A stretch of DNA of 64,000 nucleotides from Chondrilla cf. caribensis (lineage: Eukaryota > Porifera > Demospongiae > Chondrillida > Chondrillidae). The notes beneath the pieces were generated by a model. The model did not search any database and was not told the DNA's origin. It saw only the letters and a list, made by a program, of their open reading frames with translations. The position numbers and the translations under genes were made by a program. The stretch is taken from positions 515,001 to 579,000 of the forward strand of contig OZ026568.1 in assembly GCA_964020155.1 (NCBI GenBank), given 5' to 3'. Positions 36,101 to 48,200 of the stretch are shown here, piece by piece; position 1 is the first letter of the stretch; every line of letters begins with the position of its first letter.

Positions 36101-38917
36101 ATAACAAGAACAAGTTCACATCCCAATACCTTCAAATCCTTCTGACAATGTAATACTGGGTGTTCAACTTAGCTTATTGATAATACTAGGTGTGCACATG
36201 GTACAGAACCATGCTAGTTATACCTATCTGTACAACAGGTATATCAGCAAAATAATTCTGATGAAGCCTACATATCTGTAACCATGGATATCAGCATGGT
36301 GCACGTGTCTATTTCATTCATGGATATTATAGTGCATCATTCAGGAGTGTAACCATAAAGTTTATCTATACATGTCAAGTAGACAATGATTACCCTTCAA
36401 GCCCATAACATACATTGAGAAAGTTACATACCTAGATTGAAATGATTACTGACATCTATTTTCCTCGATGTTGTCCCGAGGAGGGAATGAGTCTGTGACG
36501 GTTTAAACTCTTGTCATACTTAACACAAATCAAATATTGGCCATAAAACAGTCCAATATGCAAGACACTCTGGTAAATGCATACAGCACACATATGTACA
36601 CAACCTTCCACTAATTGTGTGGGTGTGTAAGTCCAACACTAGTGTGGGCCAAGCCTATAAGCAAGCCCTATTTACATGAATGTAATTTTTATATGTAATG
36701 TCAAAGGTACATAATAATTTTGTATCATGTGTACAGACATAGTGATTTTGTCATATTTATAATAATGAAATGAATGTAGGCATTCATATAATGTTATGTG
36801 CTTTTAGTTATTAATACACTAATTATACACTATGAAGTATTTGCTGCATGAATCTCCAATTTTATGCATTAGGGATCATCAATACAGCCAATTTGAGTTT
36901 GTTTACTTACAACGAGGACAAGTCTTGGGCTGACTACTATGATCCATCATTTTCTCCTGTGTTTGAGCCAACATTTTCGGACCCAGACCTGGAGGAGGAT
37001 GCTAGAGAGATTTGCGATGGAGACACTTTCTGTCTCTTTGACATTGCAGCAACAAAAAGTGTAGCCATAGGAATGTCTACAATGCAAGGGAACCAGGATC
37101 TTGAGAGAATTACTGAGCTTTCACTTCCTGGTGAGTGTGTTGGATCCGCAAGTCATATTAGCTTTACCTCATATATACTGTACCACGTGCATATGTGGGT
37201 GTCTACATATTATATAATAATTTCATACTGACATAATATTAAACGTTTATACACTACATATAAAAGTATATACAGTCAAATTCTGATAACATGTACCCCC
37301 AAGGGGAACAGGAATAAGTACTTTCTATCTGAGGTATTTATAATCCAAGGATCATAAATAGTCAGATGACTTGAGCAAAAACAATCAACAGTAATCATAT
37401 ACAAATCATTAAAATATCAATTTGATGAAGTATAATTGATAGTTGGCATAATAAACATGTGGTATGTATTATTCTTTATGTGTGTAAGGGACTGGGAGTA
37501 CACTAGTACTGTCAAATCAAGGTCCGCTAGTTATATGTAAATCATTTCTATAAATCCACACATTACACACATTCATTAAAATAATATTTGAATTTGTTTA
37601 TTTTATATAAGCATGCTGTAGTGTATGTTTGTATTGTGTGTGTGTGTACATTTGCAGGTGCAAGTAATATGGTGAGAGGTTGTTCCTTGATATTGTACTT
37701 GTGTTTCCATTTCAGTTGTATGTAATCCAGAATGTGGACATGGACTATGCGTGAGGAATGACACATGTAATTGTTACCTTGGATACAAAGGGGACCTCTG
37801 TAACGAGTTAGGTATGTACTATTATGTAAAATACGTATACAGGGGTCATGTGTGTCATGCAAAATATTGTATTCAGTGCAGTATACATACGTATATACAT
37901 ATTATACATCTGTAGAAGTTGCTGTTATACGTATGTGGTTGAGAATTCAAAATGTCTCTGGCTATTATAACATTGATGCAGTTGAAGCAAACCAATAAAC
38001 CATATTATTAGTTAGTTGTTATTGCATGTACACAGAATGTGGTTTCCCATGTTTGAATCATGGTCATTATCACTTATTATATGCTGTACATATGTAAGCA
38101 TAATATTTTATGTGATTGCATATTGTTTATTTAGTATGTTACAGTGCATTGCTGAAAAAGTACTGTTTCTATGTAGATGTCGGTCCTTGCGATGTCAACA
38201 TTTGTCAGAATGGAGGAAGGTGCACCAGAGTGTCAGACACACAAAGGTGTGACTGTAGGGAGGGGTACGTCGGGAGCAGGTGTGAAACAGGTAAAGATTT
38301 GTAATGGAGATACACTCCTACACACATGCATATCACAGATATAATTTCAATACAGTGTAACTTGCTTACAATCACTATGTACATACGATAAAAGAAATAC
38401 AGAGTTGGTTATGAAAATTCAACATTACCAAGATCTTTGTATTGAAGTGTATACTCACACATGTACATTCAATACATATCTGATAACATGCAGTACTATG
38501 ACATACGTGTGTATGATTGGTGAATATGATTGATAGGAAGTATTTGCATCTGTTATACTGCAACTAATAGTGACCATCCTTGTATACTATGATACTAATT
38601 ATGATTATATTTGTATTACTTATTATATTCTTGCAGCTGTGGCAACTCCAATCCTTAGATTAATTAATTTTGGGTATATTGGTGTACTTCTCTTTTGGAG
38701 TGTTCAAACCAACCATACAATAGAAATGTTTCAGATTACTGTGTTTGACATCACTGTGGATACAATCAACTTGAATGTGGTGTTTGAGCGCGAGGTTCCA
38801 CATACAACCTCTGCGTACGTATTAAGATTTAGTCGTGGTGGCCGATACACTATACAAGTAGGAGCCAGGATTGACGGGCACTATGGCAGGCCAGGAACTG
38901 CTGAAGTACAATTCTAG
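30172..38917 (+). CDS. Gene B: secreted NIDO-AMOP-VWD-EGF-FN3 protein
   Basis: Eleven exons: 30172-30393, 31216-31536, 31980-32253, 32381-32641, 32736-33321, 34972-35207, 35514-36071, 36873-37130, 37716-37811, 38177-38290 and 38637-38917; 3207 nt, 1068 aa. Signal peptide about 1-27 (a second in-frame ATG at 30190 would shorten it by six residues). NIDO about 50-270 (PFWTDID, WAFVVTWREV, VGVNAGDG); E-set region (GVGTVFGGTAVRV); a dibasic RGKRQ site near the start of AMOP; AMOP (LESEPDG, GNQCCYKDGNLCT, YIDKRPIDDGS); VWD starting CVYGDPHIVTLDG; post-VWD module; two EGF domains, the first divergent (NCYLGYKGDLC); FN3-like end (VLLFWSVQTNHTIEM). No transmembrane segment is evident. The last exon is the most divergent of the family. 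The role is inferred to be extracellular or adhesive. Confidence 0.88.
33397..33577. mobile_element. Pogo/Tigger-like MITE in intron 5 of gene B
   Basis: TACAGTGAAACCTCTCTAAT at the left and ATTAGCGAGGTTTCACTGTA at the right are inverted repeats ending in TA. Internal GGATTA repeats are visible. Confidence 0.8.
33650..34971. other. Rest of intron 5 of gene B
   Basis: An AT-rich 1.3 kb stretch. A string TTAATGAGGTCCAACTGTA at about 34650 looks like a MITE end, but I cannot find its partner. Nothing coding was recognised. Confidence 0.4.
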
Positions 38918-39658
38918 CAATAATGTCAATCAGAAGAGACCTCTAAATAGAGATATAATAATAATTCACAGATAACAACAATAGCTAGACTAAGTGTAGC
39001 AGTACTGTGTAGTAATGTAGGCCATTTACAGACTTTATCTCATTCATTAGGTGAGGTATTATTCAAATTTGATTAATATAAACTATTATCTTTACGTAAA
39101 GAATTGAATGTATGAGATATAAATAGCATCTGTTACCATAGAAACAGTACTATTATACAGCAATTTTATAATGTACAAAGCGTTAGCAACAGTATAAAGC
39201 ATTAGCAACAGTATAAAATGTTAGCAACGGATACTATACTGGTTAAGACATGGACACTTGGTATTTTATATGTCACAATGCCTGAGTGCCCATATCTTAA
39301 CCACTAATTGACCTCCACCAGATAGGCTTACTTAGGTGTCCATAGTTTTTGGCTAATACAATATAATTATTATACAATTGAACAGCTTGTAATACATTCA
39401 GCAGACATTGAAAGGTTGGACCACTATAATGATAAATTATGTACATATTATTTGCACAAATACATGTACATATTACATTATAAATGTTTATCTTAATGCC
39501 GAATTGTGGTATATGCATGCATTATATACAAGAGATATTAAAATGCTGACCACCATTAGATGTATAGTGGATGATGAATAGTACCAAGTACTCCCTGGTG
39601 TTGGTATGGCCTTAAACTGACAATGTGCATATTATTCTATATAAATGCATGTGTGTGC

Positions 39659-39737
<79 letters not shown>

Positions 39738-39740
39738 TGC

Positions 39741-39813
<73 letters not shown>

Positions 39814-39846
39814 TGCGTGTGTGTGTGTGTGTGTGTGTGTGTGCTT

Positions 39847-39895
<49 letters not shown>

Positions 39896-40127
39896 TGCAC
39901 GTGTGTGTGTGTGTGTGTGTATGTGTGTGTGTGTGTGTACATGCGTATGTGTGGGTGTGAAGTGTTATGAACACGTGATCAAATGTACTACTGATGTACT
40001 CTAATAATATTATCATGCATACAACCAAGCAGTAACACTACCTGTCATGGCATACATATGTATGGCTTGGATGAAGCCTGGTTGTGAGAGGTGGTAACTT
40101 GATATTGACCTTATGTTTCCATTTCAG
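38918..40127. other. DNA between gene B and its partial 3' cassette
   Basis: Mostly AT-rich. Three copies of GTTAGCAACAGTATAAA-like repeats lie at about 39180-39235, and a long TG array runs from 39652. No gene was seen. Confidence 0.5.
39652..39958. repeat. (TG)n microsatellite, about 300 bp
   Basis: Long TG tract with regularly spaced GCTTGC interruptions, upstream of the EGF exon at 40128. Confidence 0.95.
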
Positions 40128-41941
40128 TTGTATGCAATCCGGAATGTGGACATGGACTGTGTGTGGAGAATGATACATGTAGTTGTGACCTTGGATACAA
40201 AGGGAAACTCTGTACTGAATCAGGTATGTGCTATTGCAGTACATGTATAGTGGTCATGTGTACGGTATTCACATGTGTATTGCATACTGTACAGTGCAGT
40301 GAAGGCAATGTGGAGTATGTATGTACAAAATACATAAGGGTACATTGCATGTGTTACTGTGACAATGCAGGGAGGTTATATATACAGAATTTTTAACGTA
40401 TATACACATCATTGCGTACATTATATACAATACCAAACAGTTGTCAGTAACAGATTTTGACTCTTCCTTTCATTAATAATATTCATTACTATGGAATCTC
40501 CTTCCCATACTACTGTAATAGTACATTTGTTATTCAATCGTTTGTGTGTTTACTGTTAAGCAACCTTCTGTATGGCTGCTGTGTAAACCATTCTGTTGTT
40601 GGATTGTGATCTGTAAGGGATGACACTGAACCAGGTTCAATGTACCCATAGCGTGCATACACAAGGCAAACTGTATGGTACATAGGGCAAGTCATGATCA
40701 ATGGAAATGTAGCATGTCAACCATATGTGTGTACTACTTGGCATTGCTTGCATGCATATGTTGGTCCTTGCAATTTGAACATTTGTCAGAATGGAGGAAG
40801 GTGTACCATATCAGGGCCGTAGCCATCGGTCCGGTTGGTAAGGTTTCAACCGGACCACTTTTCAGGGCAGTACCAAAAATAAACATTTCTAAAAAAAACT
40901 TTTCCCTTGTTACTAAGGGAGAAAACAATATCGAATTGCACTCGAATCACTTAGGCGTCTCTTTTAGGATCATTAGGACCATCGCTGAAGTTATTACCTT
41001 CATAGATGTCGTTGCGCTCGAATTCTACCCCAATTCCTAATCCCGGCGTTTAGAAATCGGCCATCTTTTTCGCGTTGTATAAATTACAATATAAATTCAC
41101 TGTTGCGGTTATGCATAGGAATCTATATATTTTATATATGTGATAAATATAATAATAGGATTCCTATTCCTATTATAATAAATTATTATCAAATAAATTG
41201 CCATCAAGGACTACCTCTGAAGGCCTAAAATCCTAAATTTTCATGGGGGCATGCCCCCAGACCCCTCTACATTGTGCCTCACCATGTCTACATATTACCG
41301 TAAACCGGACCACTTCACATTCAATGGCTACGGCCCTGCATATACACAAAGCAAACTGTATGGCAGGGCAAGTCAAATGAAAATTATTATGTCAGCTACG
41401 TATGTGTGTTCAACTTGGCATTGCTTGACTGCAGATGTCGGTCCTTGTGATGTGAACACTTGTCAGAATGGAGGAAGGTGTACCAGAGTGTCGGACACAC
41501 AAAAGTGTGACTGTAGGGAGGGGTACGTCGGGGACAGGTGTGGAACAGGTAAAGACCAATTGTCTTCATGCTGTGATCATTGATGTTCATCATTGATGTT
41601 CATCAATGTCACTCACTAATAATGCTAATGAGTGTGTGATTACATGACCCCAGCATGTATTGCACATTGTTCTTGTAGCCATGGTAACCCCTAGAGTTAC
41701 CATCTGGAGGAGGTCACCAATTGGAGTGGTGGTCATCTGGCGTGTCTCTTCCATCCATCCAATAGAGAGGTTGTGTCTGACTGTGTTCGACACCACCTCA
41801 GGGAACACAAACATCCTGAACCTGGTGTTTGAGGCAGACCTTCAGCTGAGGATCTCTGCATTCCACATCTTGCTGACCCGTGGTCACCAGTACACAGTGC
41901 AGGTGGAGGCTAGAGTGAACGGTCGATATGGAATACCATGA
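40128..41941 (+). pseudogene. Partial 3' cassette after gene B (EGF, broken EGF, EGF, FN3)
   Basis: The first EGF exon (40128-40223) is intact and of gene A type. A first copy of the second EGF exon starts at about 40757, but its acceptor AG has become AT and it stops after GGTGTACCATAT where a hAT-like element (40812-41339) begins. After the element the sequence resumes in the upstream intron, leading to a complete second EGF exon (41435-41548). The FN3 exon (41679-41941) is of gene C/D type but ends early: GGA has become TGA at 41939, seven codons before the family stop. Exons 1-8 are absent. The cassette therefore joins an A-type EGF to a C/D-type FN3 exon. Confidence 0.75.
40812..41339. 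mobile_element. hAT-like non-autonomous transposon
   Basis: Perfect 15-bp terminal inverted repeats CAGGGCCGTAGCCAT and ATGGCTACGGCCCTG, with a secondary ACCGGACCACTT repeat inside each end. CATAT occurs on both flanks. CAGGG-type ends and length fit a hAT MITE. The surrounding sequence is not the same locus on both sides, so a rearrangement probably followed insertion. Confidence 0.8.
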
Positions 41942-42284
41942 GCTATTGATGTGAACTTCTAGCAGTGACGTTCACTGAGAATCACTACAATAGGCTAGGC
42001 TACAATATAGAACTACTTAAGGACAGTGTGTCAGCCATTTATCTTACTTATACTCATCACTCAGCTGCTGTATTTAGTAAAAATCATTAAAATGAAGTAT
42101 CCTTGCTGGAATGATGTACTGTATTGTATTGTACATGCATGCTGTATGTACATGTATATAAAATATAATACTTATATGACACTATAGATACATATATACA
42201 TACTTAAGTTTATAAATATATTACTTATGCATATTAATAGTCAAACTATATTACTATGATAGAAGCTGTCTATGTGTACACAAT

Positions 42285-42790
42285 AGATTCGCATTTTTGC
42301 CTCACGCGAAACCTGTAACGTGTGGGAAAGTCACGTGCGCGACCGCAAACCGCAAGTTACACGTTTGAATCACACGTTTTATACCTGTAGACCAGCTTCT
42401 ACGCATAGACGATCTCCACATAAGTTTAGTTGGTGAATAACACTGTGTTTCAATATTTGGCAAGTTCAAAAATTGTGCGCAACATCTGTTTTATATCTTT
42501 GATCGTTATAAAGTACGTGTCAAACCTATGGTCTGCTTTTCGGCTGGTTTTATCAAGTGGTATTGGAGTATGTCTTACTTTTGGTGGCTGGAGTGCAGCA
42601 CAATTATCTGATAGATCACGCCTGCCAAGTAAAACGAGCTGTTATCTGCCGTCTCACCCTCGGGTAGCCCCTGTCTTCCAACTGAATCTTACACGTTACA
42701 GGTTACATGTGAGCCGATCTTAAGTGCGCTTAGGCTAAATTTGCATGAACGTGTAACTTGTGGCTGTGGTTACACGTTAGGCGTTACACA
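42285..42790. mobile_element. Candidate inverted-repeat element
   Basis: CGCAAGTTACACGTTT near 42351 and AACGTGTAACTTGTGG near 42748 are inverted copies in a CpG-rich block unlike the flanks. Ends and target duplication are not resolved. Confidence 0.4.
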
Positions 42791-43702
42791 TACTAAAAAT
42801 CTTAAGGTCTCTAAAGTCATAAAAATACATGTGCTTAGAAGCAGGAATCTACTCCATTGCTCTGACTTGACCATGGCTTGTTTTCTGTGAGCACTAGTCA
42901 CTACATGGGATTGTAATGGAATCATAATTAGTTCATCCATGTCTGGGATGCATGTGAAGATGATACTTTCCATTAGCTGAGATGATACTTTGCACTAGAT
43001 GACATTGTACGCTTGGTTTAGTAAACCCAACTCTGACCTCAACTGTACTAACCATGGGGTTTCCTGAAGTCACAACATAAGATATAATTGATTAATGCAC
43101 AAACAGTACATACTACATACAGTACACATATATAGTAAGCAGTACATGCTCCAATCAACAATTGATGCAATGAAATGGGAAAAGTGATTAATATACAATT
43201 CCATCCATAGTTGCTAACTTGAAGGTAACCAAGTATGCAATAACCCTTCCACCCTTCAACATACATGCTGCGTGTACATAAATAAATAGTATAATATATG
43301 CATGCAAGTATATATTATATATCATATAATATATGTATTGTATTATGTATATTAATGTTGCACATTTATAATTAAACTATTATTATTATTAAGATGTTGT
43401 TTCTATGTACACAAGTAAAACATGCTCAGAAGACTTATTGTCAATCTACTCAATTGTCCCAACTTGACTACAGCCTGTTTACCCTGAGCTCCAGTCACTC
43501 CACGGGATTCTAGTTGAAGTAGTTAGTTCAGCAATACGTATGTCTGGGATGCATGTGAAGATGATACTTTGCACTTGCTGACAGTGTACGCTTGGCTTAG
43601 TAAACCCAACTCTGACCTCAACTGTACTACCCACAGGGTTTCCTGAAGTCACAATATAAGATATAATTGATTAATGCCCAATCAGTACATACTACATACA
43701 CA

Positions 43703-43825
<123 letters not shown>

Positions 43826-44364
43826 GACAGACAGACACAATAAGGAGTACATACTCCAATAGAGGAAAGGTGACTATAGCTGATATGCAATCCTATTCAC
43901 AGTTGCCAAGTTAAAGGCAACCAAGTACACAATGACCTTCCACCTTTCAACATACATGCTGTGTGTGAATGAATGAATAGTATAATAAATGTATGTATGT
44001 GAGTATATATTATTTATCATTTTCATAATATATGTATACGTACTGTACATAATATTATGTAAGTACAATGTCGCATATTTATGATGATAGATGTTGTCTC
44101 TATATACATGAGTAAAACATGCTCAGAAGACTTAGTGAAACGACACTTTCCATTAGCTGACAGTGTACGCTTGGTTTAGTAAACCCTACTCCGACCTCAA
44201 CTGTACTACCCATGGGGTTTCCTGAAGTCACAACATAAGATATTGATTTATGCACAAACTACATTGTCTCCACATATATACGTATGTATAAATTGGCATG
44301 GTTAGGTAGACACAGCTATGAACAATAATATTGTTCCTTATGGCACATACACACATTATATATA

Positions 44365-44653
<289 letters not shown>

Positions 44654-45163
44654 ATTGACTTTCAGCTGGTTAGTGTACTCAGGTGTCCTTTGAATGTTGA
44701 TATGATAACAGCTTGCAAAAGAAGTGGAATGAATTCAAATTATCCATAATGCCTGATTAGCCTAACATGCCAGCATGTATAGAAGTGTGTGTCTATACTC
44801 CATTACCTCAACTTGACTATACAGCTTGTTTTTCATGAGCTCTAGTGACTGTATGGGATTCTAATGGAGATAACCAGTTCAGTCATGTCTATATATGGCA
44901 CAATCATGCAATACATTGCACTGGTCACTGAAAAGCTTCAGGTGACCCCACTTTGACCTCAGTTGCACTTCTTATTAGATTACTACTGTCACTACATAAG
45001 ACAGTCATCAATAAAATTAATTGAATGAGCAGCACAGTATTTCTATTATATTAAAATAATCCAGCTACAATGTGTATAGCTATATACTGAATAGTATCAT
45101 ACTTTAATATTATGATAATGATAATTATACTGTATTATACTGCAGTATAGTGAAGAACTCCAG

Positions 45164-45171
45164 TATTTAAG
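45164..45171 (+). promoter_or_regulatory. TATA-like box of gene C
   Basis: TATTTAAG 98-105 nt before the ATG at 45269, close to the spacing seen in gene D. Confidence 0.4.
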
Positions 45172-45268
45172 GCAGTGTGATTGGACCAATTGCCAGTCTT
45201 GTGTGCTGACAGCCAGATGCAAGCTGCAAGCTCGTTGGTCCAAGGGGTTTGCTGAAGACTGACTCATT

Positions 45269-48200
45269 ATGCTAACACGTAATGGCCCAGGAAAACTTGT
45301 CTTGATTTTTAGTCTGGTCATCAGCTGTTCCGCCATCCCAGTGGAAGTGTTCATAGGATATCCCTTCAGCTCTACTGACCATCAGATATTTGCTTCTAAC
45401 GATGACAATGCTATTACAGTCAACATTGCAGAATCACTGTTGGTGAATGGCACCAGATATACAGCTGTTCACGTAAGCCTCAATTTGAGCATTTTTATGA
45501 TACTGTTGTGTGTATGCATATTATAATTTGTTGACCACAACAGTCATTATTATATCAGAATGTATGTGTATAAAATTGTTGGCTACTGTATGCTACATAA
45601 AGCCTTTTCCGATATAGACTAGGCTAATATCATGCTAAGCATTGAAATTTGTTTGTTACTCAGTGCATTCGGTATATTAATTAGATCAACAACAACGGGG
45701 TCCTCAACTTCAACACTCCCACTAGTGCATTTGTACCTCAGCCATTTCCCATAAATGGAAATGAGTACATTGCACTATTTTGGACTGATCTTGACACCAG
45801 GTACTGCCCAGAGATCAACAACACTGTTTTCTATCGAGAATTTAACAGGAGTGATTCCGCTAGTAATCGTGCTTTCGAGAGCATTAACAAGATGGTGGAG
45901 TCATCTTCTGACTTTCAAGCTCTCAGTGGGTGTGCGCGAGTGTCGTTTCGAACTACATGGGCATTTGTTGTCACCTGGAGGGAAGTCAGGTACTATAGTG
46001 GTTCTTGTGACAAGGTAGGTACAGTACATAAACAACATGTATTTTGTATGTATAAAACTGTGAAAATTAAAAACATATTCACATATACAAAATTATAATA
46101 TGTACTGTTTCTCTCATTCTAGTACAACGACTTCCAGGTTGTACTGGCTACAGATGGTATCCTGACATTTGCCATTATGAACTATGCCAGAGTTGATGTT
46201 GGTAGCTATCCTGCAATGGTGGGAGTCAATGCTGGAGATGGTGCTAACTTCCGTACCCACCCCGATGCCATGACAGCTGATATATACAATATATCAACTG
46301 AACCAGGCAACACTGGTGAACTTGGACAGTGGGTCTACCGCATTGATGTCATCAGTAACAGCACAGAAGAAAGTCCCAATGGACAGGTTGATCCTCGAGA
46401 TAGTGAGTCAAGGAATGATACCATCATGGTCATCACATTACATTCAATATAGGATACAAACAACAAAGCCTCTGCAAGGGAATACAATGATCATATACGT
46501 AATATTATGCATATCTACATGTAGTATGCATTAAGTAATAGTGTCTATAGCACTGTATCATAGGGACTTCATCACAAAGGAGTGTTCTCTCTGTATGTAT
46601 ATTATAAATATATAGGCCAGGGTTTTTGTCATTACAGAGGTGTTTTAACTTTTATGGGTTTAAATAATGATAGTCCAAAGTTATCTTCATTTGAAGGTAG
46701 TCATGCACTGAATTTATTTTCAGGCCAGATTAGACTGATCCCTGGTGTGGGCACCATCTTCGGAGGCACAGCTGTGCATGTTGCTGGTCCTTGTGTCCAA
46801 AACCCACAGGATATAAAGTGCTCCTTCGGCAAGCAATTGGTTGATGGATTTTACCTTGAAGATGAACGCCAGTTCTTGTGCGTGACTCCGGAGTTTGAAG
46901 ACCGTGATGCGGGGAGGGTTCCTTTCACCTTGTCCTTCACTCACGATGGTGAAACTGTGACACTCAAACGCAGTTTCTACAAAAGTGAGTCATGTCCTTT
47001 AATCATCAATTTAACCTTTAAGACAGCTAGCTAAATTACTTGAACATTTCTGCATTGCAGCTATCCATGAAAGTGAGGTGACTATAGACTCGGATGAATT
47101 TCCTATTCCTTTTGAGAGTGTAGTGACTGTCACTTGGGATCCTGAGTTCTTGCCAGTAAAGGATCCTCAAAACTACAAGATTGACATTGTCCTCTATGAG
47201 TTGAGTACTACTGATGGTTCTCAAAGGTACATCACAACTGTATTGACTGATGCTCCTAATTCTGGATCTGCTAAAGTCACAGTACCAAAGTATAAAACTG
47301 GTAGGGCTGTAATTCTAAACTTGTTCAAAGTCACACTCGCACAGTCTCATACCAGAATAAAAAGACCAGCTCCTCTCCTTGGAGTAACAGCTGCTCGTGC
47401 TGTGGGGGTAGCCATTGTGGTTGGCCTTGCTTATAAATACAAAAGGTGCTACGACTGGTTAAAATCCGAACCCGATGGAGACAGCCTCTTGGAACAGGTT
47501 GACCCTTGTCCAAAGACTAAAGAAGATGCCAGTTCACCAAACAGCAATTTCAAAATAGAAGGTGAAACAGAAATATTAGGATTGAGAAAACACCGTGTAT
47601 TCCATCCTTTGGCTGAATCATGTTTCCGACAAAAGACTCTCAGGTGCATATATATGATTTATATATACATATTATATATATACATATATACAGTGTAATC
47701 ACTATATTATGTGTGACTACGTAGTAATGTTCCCCTAAATCATGCATGTACAGACATACAGTATGTAAATGTAAGTTTAAAGTATACATATACATGAAGT
47801 TCAATTGCTACAGTGAGCCAGCTTGTTTATGTATTATATAGAGAGAGGCAACTTGAAAATTATTTCATTCTTAAACCAGACCAGTGAAATGAATAATATG
47901 GAGCAAGCAAGCTTAGTTGCAGTTTCTTGCTGATACTAAGTTGAAGGCAAAGAATTTGAAACAGTCATAAATAAAGAATGAGAATGAACCATAATTGTGA
48001 AATGTCTATTCAATTTTTATGATTTTACATACTTCTGCTCATTATACATGCAGAATTGTCAAATCATGTAATTTTACATTTCATCATGCTTCCAATTTCA
48101 ACAACTTAGAGAAAATTTGTCAAATTGTTACATAAATTTGGTAAATTACGATATGTATTGTATACTGTAGGGATGGAACAAAAGCTGGAAACCAATGCTG

